Shown: positions 1 to 13,312, counted from the stretch's first letter. The stretch is DNA of 64,000 nucleotides from Aliarcobacter cryaerophilus ATCC 43158 (GCF_003660105.1 NZ_CP032823.1:62001-126000), one strand, 5' to 3'. Program-made: numbers and translations. The notes: generated by a model from the sequence alone, not told the origin.

Positions 1-937
1 AGAATTTATACTCAGCTAAAGTATCAAAGAATAAACTTCTATATATATCTGAAATCCAATATAGTGGTATTCTATTCTTGAATCGTAATGGAATAGGAGC
101 TTTGAATCCAACATTTGAATGTGGTTTATCTTTTGCTGCATCAATATTATAAACATCTTGTAAAAAAGTTTTTCTACCTATTCCATGTATTCCTAATTGG
201 TCATTACTTCTAGGGTCAATCAACCAAACATGTTTATTTTCGTAGTCAAAATCATACAAAGTTAAATTTAGTACTTGCGAAACTCTTGCTGAACATGCAC
301 CACATAGTAGATATATGAGTTTTTCTCTTGGTGATGATATTTCAAGTAAAGAATTAAATAATTGATATGGAAAAGATTTGAAATCATTTCCTAGAGATTT
401 ATTTCTTGGAGGAATAACAGATATATCATTAGCAAATGCTTTTTGAGCAAGAGAGCCCATTCTTAATCCATATCCATCATGTACAGAATTCTTAAAACTA
501 TGATTTAAAGATTTAATATTTTTTTCAAGATTAAAACTAGTGAATAAACCTTGATTAGTAGATTTTAAGAAATCTTCAATAATTGCCTTATCTTTATCGA
601 TTGTTGTTGGTTGCTTTGGATTTATAGAAAGTATTTTGTAATTAACTACTTGGTTTAATTCTTGAATAAAAATTGAATCATAAATTTCAAATCCATTTTC
701 ACAGTCTGAAAGGTATTTTGATAGATAATAAACTAATTGTTCATTTGATGTGGAAGGATTAGCTAAACTCCAAATAATAAATGATTTAATAGAAGATAAA
801 ATAGTTTTTAATGAATTAGGTTTTACTCTTTTAATGAGAACTTTTATCTTGATATAATTTTCTAGTTCAGGAAAGAAATATAGTTCATTATTCAAATATA
901 AAGTAAAAAAATATTCATTGTTTATTTCTTTATACAT
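1..937 (-). CDS. GmtY-like tyrosine recombinase, 3' end beyond window
   Basis: Open frame on the minus strand from an ATG at 937 running off the left edge (at least 312 residues). Around residue 216 the sequence CGACSARVSQVLNLTLYD matches the first-arginine box of tyrosine recombinases (G-x-R-x-S/E-x-x-x-L-x-x-x-D). It is followed by a DP motif, RKTFLQDVY and a GFKAPIPLRF stretch that I associate with the recombinase of gamma-mobile-trio (GMT) islands. The His-x-x-Arg and Tyr boxes should lie beyond the edge. It is transcribed away from the truncated yaaA at 1060, so it is the first gene inward from one end of an integrated element. The recombinase family is fairly sure; the GmtY assignment is from memory of the family and less sure. 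Confidence 0.65.
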   Translation of the reverse strand, partial: MYKEINNEYFFTLYLNNELYFFPELENYIKIKVLIKRVKPNSLKTILSSIKSFIIWSLANPSTSNEQLVYYLSKYLSDCENGFEIYDSIFIQELNQVVNYKILSINPKQPTTIDKDKAIIEDFLKSTNQGLFTSFNLEKNIKSLNHSFKNSVHDGYGLRMGSLAQKAFANDISVIPPRNKSLGNDFKSFPYQLFNSLLEISSPREKLIYLLCGACSARVSQVLNLTLYDFDYENKHVWLIDPRSNDQLGIHGIGRKTFLQDVYNIDAAKDKPHSNVGFKAPIPLRFKNRIPLYWISDIYRSLFFDTLAEYKF

Positions 938-1055
938 TTTATTAATTCCTAATTCAATTATATATAGTAGTATTTTATATAAACTAAAATAAAGAATAAC
1001 TTAATATTTAAATGTTAAAATATCAATGTTTTATATTTATTAGTTCAAGTTAGAT
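1..1055. mobile_element. End of an integrated element interrupting yaaA
   Basis: The recombinase at 1-937 is followed by about 115 bp of very AT-rich non-coding DNA and then, abruptly, by the C-terminal part of a YaaA protein whose reading frame is closed by a TAG at 1051. The junction therefore lies close to 1051-1062. The rest of the element and the 5' part of yaaA are outside the window. I did not find the ATTATACTTTT end repeats of the 16484-30434 island here, so the two elements are related in type but not identical at their ends. Confidence 0.55.
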
Positions 1056-1059
1056 ATTA

Positions 1060-1446
1060 TTGATAGTTGACGAAATACCAGATTATAAACTAAAGCAAGG
1101 TGAAAGTTTTTGTGATTTAAAAATAGAGAAATTTTATAACGATAATTTTAGCAAAGAACTTGATAAATATTTAGAAAATGATAATATTTTAGATTTAAGA
1201 GCTGGATTTTATGAGAAGTTTTATACTATAAAAAAACCATATAAAACATTGAAGTTTATAAAAGATGGAAAGGTTGTAAGCCATTTTGCAAAGGCTTATA
1301 GGGGAGAGATTCTAAAAATTGTTGCACAAAATGATATAAAAACTTTTGATGATTTTATGAATTTAGAGTTAAAAGACCTAAAACTTGAAGAAATAAAAGA
1401 GCAAAAATTAAAAACAGAAATTGTTTATAGTATAAATAAAAGGTAA
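1060..1446 (+). pseudogene. yaaA: yaaA, 5'-truncated (peroxide stress protein family)
   Basis: About 128 residues that match only the C-terminal half of the YaaA/DUF328 family (usual length about 250). Recognisable parts are the LDLRAGFYEKFY stretch and the conserved AKAYRGEILKI motif near residues 77-88. YaaA binds DNA and limits iron-dependent oxidative damage in E. coli. There is no proper start: a TAG closes the frame at 1051 and the first usable codon is a TTG at 1060 without a convincing ribosome site. The missing N-terminal half fits disruption by the element to the left. It ends 3 bp before zntB and was probably once co-transcribed with it. Confidence 0.7.
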
Positions 1447-1449
1447 AAA

Positions 1450-2415
1450 ATGAAACCATTTCAAGGTTTTTTAATAGAAAAAGATGGAACAGCTCAAGAG
1501 CTTAAATATAATGATATGGCTAATGTAGAAAAAGATAATAAGATTTTGTGGTTACATTTTGATTATACTAGTAAAGAAGCAAAAGAGTGGATTAGAAATA
1601 GTAGCAATATTGATACAGTTGCAGTTGAAGCACTTTTAACTGATGAAACAAGACCAAGAACTATTGTTTTAAATGATGCACTGCTTATTGCTTTAAGAGG
1701 TGTAAATTTAGAACCAAATTCAAAACCAGAAAAGATGATATCTATTCGTATTTTTATCTCTTCTGATGTAATTATTTCAACAAGTAGAAAAAATATTCTA
1801 TCTGTAACAGAAATAAGTGAAAATTTAAAAAAAGGAAAAGGTGTAAAAAGCTCTTCTGAATTTTTGGTTGAACTAACTTATAGAATGATTGATAGAATGG
1901 ATAATGTAATAGATAAAATAGAAGATAGGGCAGATTTTTTAGAAGAAAATATTATAGAATCTGAACATAATACAGCTTTTAGAACAGAAATATTAAAAAT
2001 TAGAAGAGAGAGTATTATCTTAAAAAGATATTTAACTCCTCAAAAAGAGGCTTTGGTTAAACTTTATAATGAAAAATTATCATGGATAGATGATTATCAA
2101 AAAATTGAATTAAGAGAGACAACTGATCAGCTAATTCGTCATATTGAAGAGCTTGATACAATAAGAGATAAAGTTATACTTTTTCAAGAAGAGCTTGTAA
2201 ATAGTTTAACAGAGCAGATGAATAAAAAAATGTATATTTTATCAATTTTATCTGCAATATTTTTGCCACTTACTTTTTTGACAGGACTCTTAGGAATAAA
2301 TGTTGGAGGAATTCCTGGAGCAAATCATGAAAATGCTTTTTATATATTTATAATTATTTTGGTTTGTGTAGTAGGTTTTCAGTTTTTGATTTTTAAGAAG
2401 AATAAGTGGATTTGA
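1450..2415 (+). CDS. zntB: ZntB-type zinc/divalent cation transporter
   Basis: A 321-residue CorA-superfamily protein. A long N-terminal cytoplasmic funnel domain with a charged helical stalk (residues about 130-255) precedes two C-terminal membrane helices (about 263-283 and 297-315). The loop between them reads GINVGGIPG, the signature of ZntB proteins, instead of the GMN of CorA magnesium channels, and the C-terminus ends with the basic KKNKWI typical of the superfamily. ZntB moves zinc across the inner membrane. It starts 3 bp after the yaaA remnant. Another superfamily member with a true GMN motif lies at 32424. Substrate is inferred from the motif. Confidence 0.85.
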   Translation: MKPFQGFLIEKDGTAQELKYNDMANVEKDNKILWLHFDYTSKEAKEWIRNSSNIDTVAVEALLTDETRPRTIVLNDALLIALRGVNLEPNSKPEKMISIRIFISSDVIISTSRKNILSVTEISENLKKGKGVKSSSEFLVELTYRMIDRMDNVIDKIEDRADFLEENIIESEHNTAFRTEILKIRRESIILKRYLTPQKEALVKLYNEKLSWIDDYQKIELRETTDQLIRHIEELDTIRDKVILFQEELVNSLTEQMNKKMYILSILSAIFLPLTFLTGLLGINVGGIPGANHENAFYIFIIILVCVVGFQFLIFKKNKWI

Positions 2416-2445
2416 ATAAATATAATTTGAAATCTTAATAAAAAG

Positions 2446-3546
2446 TTATTTTGAAGAAACTCTATCTTTTTTATCTAAAAACCAAACAAAGATAAAAGAG
2501 ATTAAGGCAAAAATAGCACTAAATAAAAATAGATACTCTCCATAAGTAGCACCTGCAAGAAATGCTCCTGCAAAACCACCCAAACCATATCCAACACCAA
2601 ACATAAACTGTTGAGCTAGTTTTTTATTGTCATAAAGTGAGTATAGATAAATTACAACAGCACTATGAAAAAGTGCAAATGAAAAGGCATGAATAGCTTG
2701 AGTAAAAAATACAATTTCAAGTGATTGTGGGTATAAATATAAAAGTAACCACCTAAATATTGTTACTCCTACACAAAATTTTATTATTGTTAAAAGATTA
2801 TTTTTTAAAATAGGTGCTTGGAAATATAACATCAAAATCTCACATATTACGCCAAAAGCCCAAAGATAAGAGATTGTTTCTAAAGATAAACCATATTTTA
2901 ATTCGTAGATGGTGAAAAAATTGTAAAATCCACCAAAGCTCACTTGCATAAAAAATATACTAGCCCAAAATGCCCAATGTTTCAAAAATGAAAAAACTTC
3001 ATCTCCTGTTTGATTAATTTTAGCCTCTAAATCATTTTTCAAAAGAAGCAGAGCAAATATTACAGTTAATACTACAATTGCTAAATAATAATGAAGAGCT
3101 ACAAATGGAGATGTCAAAAATTTTGCTAAAACTAAGGCTATAAGCATAAACCCAATAGAGCCAAATAGTCTAGCTTTTCCATATCTCTCTTTTCCTAAAA
3201 CGCTTACTGTTGTAACTTCAAGATATGGCAAAATTAAAGATAAACAAGCTGCTAAAAAAGCATTATTTATCATAAAAATATAAAAATGTTCAATTGTGAT
3301 ATAAAACAGACTAACAGCTAGAACTGTTAAAAATAGTGCTTTTTTAAACATTGATTTGTTTAAATTTATATGTTTTAAAAATAAAAATGGCATAGCAAAC
3401 TTCATCAAAGGAGCAACAGCTAAAATAATACCAATATCAAAAGCACTATATCCGATGTCATTTAATACTTTTGGTAAAAATATTACATACACACCAACAG
3501 CTGCAAAGTAAAAAAAGTAAAATGCTGAAATATTAAAAAATAGCAT
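2446..3546 (-). CDS. MFS transporter, MFS_1-like
   Basis: A 366-residue, very hydrophobic protein with about 11-12 predicted membrane helices covering nearly its whole length. The N-terminal FYFFYFAAVGVYVIFLPKVL and the following helix resemble the HcaT/3-phenylpropionate branch of the major facilitator superfamily. No substrate can be read from the sequence. It starts directly after the stop of the RDD gene (ATG at 3546, RDD stop at 3547), so it is very likely the last gene of the minus-strand run secG-frr-pyrE-RDD-MFS. It converges on zntB across a 30 bp gap. Confidence 0.75.
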   Translation of the reverse strand: MLFFNISAFYFFYFAAVGVYVIFLPKVLNDIGYSAFDIGIILAVAPLMKFAMPFLFLKHINLNKSMFKKALFLTVLAVSLFYITIEHFYIFMINNAFLAACLSLILPYLEVTTVSVLGKERYGKARLFGSIGFMLIALVLAKFLTSPFVALHYYLAIVVLTVIFALLLLKNDLEAKINQTGDEVFSFLKHWAFWASIFFMQVSFGGFYNFFTIYELKYGLSLETISYLWAFGVICEILMLYFQAPILKNNLLTIIKFCVGVTIFRWLLLYLYPQSLEIVFFTQAIHAFSFALFHSAVVIYLYSLYDNKKLAQQFMFGVGYGLGGFAGAFLAGATYGEYLFLFSAIFALISFIFVWFLDKKDRVSSK

Positions 3547-4023
3547 TTATTTTTCTATTATTTTTGTATTTGAAACTATGTCTTGAAATGTTTTTTTTTC
3601 TTTGTTTACAAATGGAGTAAATATAAAAAATATTGAAATTATAGAAAAAAGTGTTGCTGAATATCTAATAATTGTTTGTAAAACAGATACTTTAGCATCT
3701 GTTTTATTATCTACAAGTTTTAAATCGTAAGCTTTTAATCCTGGAGTTTGACCATTTATTAGCCAAAAAATAGCAATAATAACAAAGTGAATGGTAAAAA
3801 TAATACCCCAACCTAAGCTTCTATTTTCTGAGAATTCCTGACCACTTCCCATAACAAGATAGATAACTATATATAAAATAGGAGTAGTGATTAAAAAGGT
3901 ATCAGTTAAAAAAGCTTTAAATCTTTTTGCTATTGATACAAAATTTAAAGGTGAGTGTAAAACTTTCTTTGAAACATATTTTTCTGCTCTATTTTGTTTT
4001 ACATCTCTCCATTTTGACATCAA
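3547..4023 (-). CDS. RDD family membrane protein
   Basis: 158 residues with an N-terminal basic segment followed by an RDD domain: the sequence [22 protein letters not shown] carries the Arg-Phe-x-x-x-x-x-Asp start of the domain, and [18 protein letters not shown] matches its conserved G-x-T-x-G-x-x centre. Three to four membrane helices. RDD proteins are inner-membrane proteins, some with sodium/proton exchange activity, but most have no known role. The start overlaps the 3' end of pyrE by 4 bp (ATGA), indicating translational coupling. Confidence 0.8.
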   Translation of the reverse strand: MMSKWRDVKQNRAEKYVSKKVLHSPLNFVSIAKRFKAFLTDTFLITTPILYIVIYLVMGSGQEFSENRSLGWGIIFTIHFVIIAIFWLINGQTPGLKAYDLKLVDNKTDAKVSVLQTIIRYSATLFSIISIFFIFTPFVNKEKKTFQDIVSNTKIIEK

Positions 4024-4628
4024 TTTCCTCTACTACCTGGTTTAATAGCAATGCTTCCATCTTTACATAATGGACAATTTTCTGGACTGTACATCTCAAA
4101 TGCAAAATCTGCTAATGCAAAAAGTGGTTTATCAAGTGGTAGTTTACAGTTATCTTTTCTTTCAATACTGCTTCCTATTCTTTGGCAAAAACCTCTATTT
4201 GCTAAAGCTGCATAAGCCACAACTTCAGCTCCACCTTTTACAATCTCACGTGCTGCTTCTAAAGCACTTCCACCAGTTGTAATTATATCTTCACAAACAA
4301 GATATTTTTCACCAGGTTTTACTTCAAAACCTCTTCTAATAGTCATCTCACCAACAGCACGTTCAGCAAAAATAAATCTTACATCCAAAGCAGTTGCAAG
4401 TGCAAATCCAGCAATTAGTCCACCAAGCGCAGGAGCACAAACAGCATCAATTTTAATGCCAGATTTTTTAATCTCAAGAGCTAAAGCTTCTGCTAAAAGT
4501 TTTGCAGTTTTTGGATCTTCTAAAACTTTTGCACTTTGAAGATAAAATTGTGAATGGTTACCGCTACTTAATTTAAAGTGCCCTTCTAATAGAGCATTAG
4601 CATCTTTATATATTTGTTCTATATTCAT
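4020..4628 (-). CDS. pyrE: Orotate phosphoribosyltransferase
   Basis: 202 residues. Joins orotate to PRPP to form orotidine 5'-phosphate, the fifth step of pyrimidine synthesis, in the cytosol. The PRPP-binding motif [13 protein letters not shown] is at residues 110-122, and the flexible catalytic-loop region [14 protein letters not shown] at 88-100. The C-terminus carries a CPLC pair that is common in epsilon-proteobacterial PyrE. It lies 2 bp downstream of frr in the same direction. Confidence 0.95.
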   Translation of the reverse strand: MNIEQIYKDANALLEGHFKLSSGNHSQFYLQSAKVLEDPKTAKLLAEALALEIKKSGIKIDAVCAPALGGLIAGFALATALDVRFIFAERAVGEMTIRRGFEVKPGEKYLVCEDIITTGGSALEAAREIVKGGAEVVAYAALANRGFCQRIGSSIERKDNCKLPLDKPLFALADFAFEMYSPENCPLCKDGSIAIKPGSRGN

Positions 4629-4630
4629 AA

Positions 4631-5188
4631 TTAAACCGTTAAAATTTCTTTCTCTTTTGTTTTTAGAGTTTCATCAGCTTTTGCAACAAAACCATCAGTT
4701 ATTTTTTGTACTTCATCTTGAGCTTTTTTACTATCATCTTCTGTTATAAGCTTGTCTTTTAGAAGATTTTTTATTTTTGTATTTGAATTTTGTCTAATAT
4801 TTCTAATAGCAACTTTTGCATTATCAGTCATAATTTTAGCTTGTTTTGCTGTCTCTTGTCTTTGATCAACTGTCATTGGTGGAAAAAATAGTTTGATTAC
4901 TTCTCCATTATTATTTGGATTTACTCCAATATTTGCTGTTTGAATAGCTTTTTCAATAATACTTAAAAGATTTTTTTCCCAAGGATTTATTGTAATAGTT
5001 GTAGCATCTGTTGCTAATACAGAGCCAACTTGACTTAAATCAGTCATTGTTCCATAGTAATCAACTTTTATATTATCTAAAATATTTACATTTACTTTAC
5101 CAGTTCTAAGAGTTTTGTAATCTCTTTTTAGAGCCTCAATAGATTTCTCCATTTGCTCTTTTGTTTGTGAATAAACTTCTTCTAACAT
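4631..5188 (-). CDS. frr: Ribosome recycling factor
   Basis: 185 residues, the usual RRF length. RRF splits the post-termination ribosome together with EF-G. The sequence shows the expected three-helix-bundle composition and conserved stretches: [13 protein letters not shown] near residue 24, the [21 protein letters not shown] segment, and the C-terminal helix with [28 protein letters not shown]. It lies between secG and pyrE with gaps of 17 and 2 bp, as part of one minus-strand operon. Confidence 0.96.
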   Translation of the reverse strand: MLEEVYSQTKEQMEKSIEALKRDYKTLRTGKVNVNILDNIKVDYYGTMTDLSQVGSVLATDATTITINPWEKNLLSIIEKAIQTANIGVNPNNNGEVIKLFFPPMTVDQRQETAKQAKIMTDNAKVAIRNIRQNSNTKIKNLLKDKLITEDDSKKAQDEVQKITDGFVAKADETLKTKEKEILTV

Positions 5189-5205
5189 AATTATCTCCTC
5201 TAGAT

Positions 5206-5559
5206 TTATTTCTCAGGTACTGAAGCTGGAGCTTTTGGAGCTTCTGGCGCAGACGGTGTTGTTGAGTTTTGAGTTGATGGACTTGACGGTATTAAAGACT
5301 CGATTTTAATAGAGTCTACTGCACTTTTGTTTCTTTCTTGGTTATATGTATATCCTAGAAAAAGTGTGTTTAATACGAAAACAAGTCCTAAAGCCATTGT
5401 AGCTTTTGATAAAAAATTAGCAGGTCCTTTTGCACCAAAAAGTGATTCATTACTTCCGCTATAAGCTCCTAGCCCAATACTAGAGCTTTTTTGAAGTAAT
5501 ACAACAATTACAATAAGCACTGCTAAAACAAATTGAACTATTAAAAGTGTAGATGTCAT
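5206..5559 (-). CDS. secG: Preprotein translocase subunit SecG
   Basis: 117 residues with two membrane helices (about 3-22 and 55-75). Between them is the SecG signature [30 protein letters not shown]. The C-terminal tail is rich in Ser, Pro and Ala, as in other Campylobacterota SecG. It assists SecYE-mediated export at the inner membrane. It is the first gene of the secG-frr-pyrE run and diverges from the methyltransferase gene at 5655, leaving about 95 bp for promoters. Confidence 0.93.
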   Translation of the reverse strand: MTSTLLIVQFVLAVLIVIVVLLQKSSSIGLGAYSGSNESLFGAKGPANFLSKATMALGLVFVLNTLFLGYTYNQERNKSAVDSIKIESLIPSSPSTQNSTTPSAPEAPKAPASVPEK

Positions 5560-5654
5560 AATCTATAATTCCTTTTTAAAAAATGGTGTCTATTTTATCC
5601 AAAACTAAATTTAAAATAGATAAAATGAAAATTAAATTTTTTTTAAAGAGATAA

Positions 5655-6347
5655 ATGAAAGAAAAAAATCAATTCTCAAAATATGCAAAAGAGTATAAAT
5701 CATACAATATTATCCAGCAAATCTGTGCAAAATCTTTGATTCGGGAACTTAAATCTAAGCCAAAAAATATTTTAGAATTAGGCTGTGGAAGTGGACAAAT
5801 TTTTTCAAATGTAAATTGGGAGTTTGATAAATATTTAGCAATTGATAGTTCAAAACAGATGTGCGAACTTCATCCAAAAGCAAAAAATTTAAGTGTAAAA
5901 TGTTTTAATTTTGATAGTAATGAGTTTTTTGATGAGATAAATAAACAGAACTTTGATATGGTAATATCATCTTCCGCTCTTCAGTGGTCAAGTGATTTAA
6001 AAAAAATAGTAAAAGAGTTAAGTAAAATTACAAATGAGATAAATGTTGTTTTATTTACTTCAAATACTTTTAAAACTATTCAAAATATTACAAATCAAAA
6101 ATCTCCAATTTTAGATGAAAACATTATAAAAGAGGCTTTTTCTACCTATTTTTCTTGTGAGTTTGAAACTATTTTTTATAAATTAGAGTTTGATAATAAA
6201 AAAGAGCTTTTTGATTATATTAAAAAATCAGGTGTTAGTGGAAAAAGTGAATTAAATTTTGAAAAGGCAAAGAAATTGTATAAAGAGTATAATTTAAATT
6301 ATTTGGAATTTGAAGTTATTTTTGTTAAAACAATTTCTAAATTATAA
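5655..6347 (+). CDS. BioC-like SAM-dependent methyltransferase
   Basis: 230 residues. The SAM-binding motif I, ILELGCGSGQIF, is near residue 40, with an acidic residue at the end of strand 2 (LAIDSSKQMCE) and a motif IV-like DMVISSSALQWSSDL. The opening FSKYAKEYKSYNIIQQICAKSLI and the LQW segment resemble BioC, the malonyl-ACP O-methyltransferase that starts pimelate/biotin synthesis, but no other biotin gene is nearby. The last 49 bp overlap the 3' end of the convergent ThiD2-like gene. Confidence 0.7.
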   Translation: MKEKNQFSKYAKEYKSYNIIQQICAKSLIRELKSKPKNILELGCGSGQIFSNVNWEFDKYLAIDSSKQMCELHPKAKNLSVKCFNFDSNEFFDEINKQNFDMVISSSALQWSSDLKKIVKELSKITNEINVVLFTSNTFKTIQNITNQKSPILDENIIKEAFSTYFSCEFETIFYKLEFDNKKELFDYIKKSGVSGKSELNFEKAKKLYKEYNLNYLEFEVIFVKTISKL

Positions 6348-6703
6348 AGTTCGTATCTTATATATTTAAAATTTTCACTATCTTCTATTGATGATAATTT
6401 TGTAAGTTCCTCTAAAACTCGTGAGCTTTCTTGAGCTCTCTTAAAGTTTGCTATTAAAATTGAGTTTAAATCTTCTCTATTTTGCTCACTTTTTATAGAT
6501 TCTCTTAAAACATCATTTTTTACATCTCTAGTTTCAAGAAGCTCATAATAGTTTTTAGTTCGTGCAAGGTGTCTTAAATCTTTTAGTTTTATAGAAATCT
6601 CTTTATTATTGTAGATATATCTAAAAATATCTTCTACAACTCTAATTCCTTCTCTAAGTCGATTTAGGTTTGCGTCAATTAGTCTTAAGTGATTTTTATT
6701 CAT
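6299..6703 (-). CDS. ThiD2-like single-domain protein
   Basis: 134 residues. The N-terminal RLIDANLNRLREGIRVVEDIFRYIY matches the ThiD2 (thiamine phosphate synthase N-terminal) domain, and NFKRAQESSRVLEELTKLS is its second conserved helix. In some bacteria this domain is fused to ThiE. Here it stands alone, as in other Campylobacterota where it is often labelled thiamine-phosphate pyrophosphorylase although it lacks the ThiE barrel. The family's precise activity in thiamine synthesis is uncertain. It overlaps the BioC-like gene tail to tail by 49 bp. Confidence 0.7.
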   Translation of the reverse strand: MNKNHLRLIDANLNRLREGIRVVEDIFRYIYNNKEISIKLKDLRHLARTKNYYELLETRDVKNDVLRESIKSEQNREDLNSILIANFKRAQESSRVLEELTKLSSIEDSENFKYIRYELYNLEIVLTKITSNSK

Positions 6704-6711
6704 AGTATTAA

Positions 6712-6742
6712 TAAAAGATAGAGCTTAAAGCCCTATCTTTTT
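6712..6742 (-). terminator. Rho-independent terminator of the Bax inhibitor-1 gene
   Basis: On the minus strand, AAAGATAG and CTATCTTT arms pair (8 bp), followed after one mismatch by GCT/AGC, then a T-rich run. It lies immediately after the Bax inhibitor-1 gene in its direction of transcription. Confidence 0.65.
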
Positions 6743-7439
6743 ATTCGTTGTTTTTCATAATTCCAAGAATTTGAAGAAGTGATATAAATAGATTAAAGAA
6801 ATCTAAATATAGTGAAAGCGCAGCTTCAACTGGAGAATCATAATTCCCTTTGATGATATTTTGTGTATCGTACAAAATAAATGCAGAGAAAAGTAAAGCC
6901 CCAACACTTGCAATTACTAGTTGCATCATTGATGATTGAATAAATATATTTGATATTCCAGCAACAATCATTATTATAAGTGCAATAAATAAGAATTTAC
7001 CCATAAAAGAGAAATCTTTTTTAGTAGTCATTGCAAACATTGAAATCCCACCAAATGCAATTGATGTCATTAAAAATGCTTGACCAACGATACTAGCACC
7101 ACCAGGCATTGCAAAAATCGAAGTTAGCAACGGCGCAATAGTAAGACCTGTTATAAATGTAAATGCAAAAAGTACTGCTAAATTTACACCAGGAGTATGT
7201 TTAACTCTAGGAATTACAAAAAAGATAAGTCCTAATTCAATTGCAAATAAAACCCACATCATAGGACCTGCAATATAGTTTACAATTCCTAATCCAATAT
7301 ATGCTCCAGCAGTTGCTGCTAGAAGTGAACCAGCAAAAAGTTGATAAGTAGCTTTTAAAAAGCTCATTATATATGCTTGTTGTGATGATTCATTTGAGTA
7401 ACTATTTGTCTTATCTGTCAAATAATCTCTGTTGTACAT
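6741..7439 (-). CDS. Bax inhibitor-1/YccA family membrane protein
   Basis: 232 residues with seven predicted membrane helices after a roughly 25-residue polar N-terminus rich in Ser, Asn and Tyr. The pattern of GA-rich helices, the LTIAPLL segment and the final helix followed by LYDTQNIIKGNYDSPVEAALSLYLDFFNLFISLLQ are characteristic of the BI-1/YbhL/YccA family, whose bacterial members are inner-membrane proteins linked to calcium leak or FtsH regulation. The TM7 Asp pair region is kept. Monocistronic, with its own terminator; its promoter region backs onto the rRNA operon leader. Confidence 0.9.
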   Translation of the reverse strand: MYNRDYLTDKTNSYSNESSQQAYIMSFLKATYQLFAGSLLAATAGAYIGLGIVNYIAGPMMWVLFAIELGLIFFVIPRVKHTPGVNLAVLFAFTFITGLTIAPLLTSIFAMPGGASIVGQAFLMTSIAFGGISMFAMTTKKDFSFMGKFLFIALIIMIVAGISNIFIQSSMMQLVIASVGALLFSAFILYDTQNIIKGNYDSPVEAALSLYLDFFNLFISLLQILGIMKNNE

Positions 7440-7589
7440 ATTCTTTCCTTTTTATTATAGTTTTAAAAACTTGATTTATATAACACTATTTATAATGTTA
7501 TATTTAAGTTATTATAGTATAAAAAATTAGTAAATAAAAGATTAATAAAATGAAATTTCAAAATTTAACCAAACTTTAAGAGTAATCTC

Positions 7590-7618
7590 TTGACAAAAGG
7601 AAAAAAAGGCACTATAAT
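7590..7618 (+). promoter_or_regulatory. rRNA operon A promoter
   Basis: TTGACA at 7590-7595 and TATAAT at 7613-7618 with a 17 bp spacer: a perfect sigma-70 type promoter. It is followed by a C/G-rich stretch (TCCCGTCC), unusual in this AT-rich DNA and typical of the discriminator that makes rRNA promoters responsive to ppGpp and initiating nucleotide. Confidence 0.85.
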
Positions 7619-7652
7619 TCCCGTCCAATTTGACCGAAGGGTTTAAAATTAG

Positions 7653-7664
7653 AGTTCTTTAAAA
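7653..7664 (+). promoter_or_regulatory. boxA-like antitermination element in rRNA leader
   Basis: AGTTCTTTAAAA in the transcribed leader resembles boxA (consensus TGCTCTTTAACA), where NusB/NusE load to prevent premature termination in rRNA operons. Match is partial. Confidence 0.45.
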
Positions 7665-7685
7665 TAGATATGAAGTTTAAGAAGT

Positions 7686-7722
7686 AATCTTTGTAAACTA
7701 AATATAATGATTGTTAAAAGTA
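7686..7722 (+). promoter_or_regulatory. 16S precursor processing stem, 5' arm
   Basis: The leader segment 7686-7706 can pair with 9449-9469 downstream of 16S over 21 positions with two G-U wobbles, and 7711-7722 (TTGTTAAAAGTA) can pair with 9435-9446 (TACTTTTAACAA). Such a stalk around 16S is the usual RNase III processing substrate. The region 7440-7863 otherwise holds only the divergent promoters and the leader; no gene seen. Confidence 0.75.
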
Positions 7723-7863
7723 AAAAAAATGAAACAAGATATAAATAGTAAAATATTTATTACTTGTCTATAAATTTGAGTGATAATTTTGTAATTAAGT
7801 AATTAAAAACAAAAATGTCAGTTTCAACACTACATAAAGATTAGAGTAAGATTTAATCAAAAA

Positions 7864-9381
<1,518 letters not shown>

Positions 9382-9505
9382 CAAAGAAAAAGTATTAAGA
9401 TTTGTTTCTTAATATAAATAAAAAAGAAAAAAACTACTTTTAACAACATATATTTAGTTTGTAAAGATTATTTGGAAGAACAACAGATAATTTATAGGTA
9501 AATAT

Positions 9506-9582
9506 GGGCCTATAGCTCAGCTGGCTAGAGCGCTCGACTGATAATCGTGAGGTCTCAGGTTCAAGTCCTGATAGGCCCACCA
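9506..9582 (+). tRNA. tRNA-Ile (GAT)
   Basis: 77 nt cloverleaf with encoded CCA. Acceptor GGGCCTA pairs with TAGGCCC, the anticodon loop CTGATAA gives GAU, and the T-loop GGTTCAAGTCC is standard. Lies in the 16S-23S spacer, as usual for this group. Confidence 0.97.
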
Positions 9583-9586
9583 TTAT

Positions 9587-9662
9587 GGGGAATTAGCTCA
9601 GCTGGGAGAGCGCCTGCTTTGCACGCAGGAGGTCAGCGGTTCGATCCCGCTATTCTCCACCA
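9587..9662 (+). tRNA. tRNA-Ala (TGC)
   Basis: 76 nt cloverleaf with encoded CCA. Acceptor GGGGAAT pairs with ATTCTCC (with a G-U), the anticodon loop TTTGCAC gives UGC, and the T-arm GCGGTTCGATCCCGC is canonical. Only 4 bp after tRNA-Ile, so both are cut from one precursor. Confidence 0.97.
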
Positions 9663-9918
9663 TATGTATATAAAGAATAAGAGATTAGATATAAGCTTTT
9701 AAATAAATAAGAGTTTATATCTGGTTTTAATCAGAAACGTTACGTTGAATAACTTTAGTTATTTAAAGTAGTATGATATTTAAAAATATAATGTTAAAGT
9801 CTTTAAAATTTTTTCGTAAAGTTAAATAGAAATATTTAATTTTAAATAAAAAATTTCATATCTAAAATTTAATAGAGATATTAAAAACTATAGATAACAC
9901 AACTATATTGTTAAACTA

Positions 9919-9946
9919 TATGTTTAATAAGATAGTAGCCAAAGAA
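9919..9946 (+). promoter_or_regulatory. 23S precursor processing stem, 5' arm
   Basis: The segment TATGTTTAATAAGATAGTAG plus CCAAAGAA pairs almost fully with 12941-12969 downstream of 23S, forming the RNase III stalk around 23S. The 358 bp spacer 9663-10020 contains this arm and otherwise only AT-rich sequence with no gene. Confidence 0.75.
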
Positions 9947-10020
9947 TATTATCAAATTTAGAGTAATTTTAATTAATTACTCTAGGCAAAAAAAGTAGAT
10001 CTAAATTTATTTAGATTTAA

Positions 10021-12933
<2,913 letters not shown>

Positions 12934-13068
12934 AACAATTTTCTTTGGTTTACTATCTTATTAAGCATATTTACTTATGTTTAATTTGTGTTGATTATAT
13001 ATAGTTATACAAATATGAAATTAGCTTTTTTAGCTATAAAGACTTTAGCATTAAATTTCTCAAATCAC

Positions 13069-13113
13069 AATTTGAGTGTTAAGAGTTTATTACAAGCTTT
13101 TATCACTCAAATT
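13069..13113 (+). promoter_or_regulatory. Hairpin immediately upstream of 5S rRNA
   Basis: AATTTGAGTG (13069-13078) and CACTCAAATT (13104-13113) form a perfect 10 bp inverted repeat ending at the 5S start; a likely processing signal separating 23S and 5S precursors. Confidence 0.55.
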
Positions 13114-13231
13114 TGCTGGTGGTCAAAGAGAAGTGGAAATACCCAGCCCCATTCCGAACCTGGTAGTCAAGCACTTCATCGCCGATAATACTGCAGGGTC
13201 CCCTTGTGGAAACGTAGGTCGCTGCCAGCTC
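13113..13231 (+). rRNA. rrf: 5S ribosomal RNA (operon A)
   Basis: About 118 nt. Terminal stem GCTGG/CCAGC; contains AGAGAAGTGGAAATACCCAG and CCATTCCGAACCTGG (loop B/helix III region), then GTCCCCTTGTGGAAACGTAGG (helices IV/V). Position after 23S with a 180 bp spacer is as expected. Confidence 0.93.
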
Positions 13232-13262
13232 ATTGAGTTTTTTAAACACCCAACCCACCAAG

Positions 13263-13312
13263 AGCTTATCTTGTCTTACTCTATTTAAGTAGGTCAAGGT
13301 AAGCTTTTTTAT
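13263..13312 (+). terminator. rRNA operon A terminator
   Basis: AGCTTATCTTG (13263-13273) pairs with CAAGGTAAGCT (13295-13305) with one G-U, followed by TTTTTT: an intrinsic terminator ending the rRNA operon. The repeat copy has the same element. Confidence 0.8.

Noticed and set aside
4070-4282. 70-codon plus-strand frame inside pyrE
   Set aside because: Antisense shadow of pyrE without ribosome site.
12988-13297. Open frames across the 23S-5S spacer and 5S gene
   Set aside because: They overlap 5S rRNA and its processing hairpin; explained as RNA.
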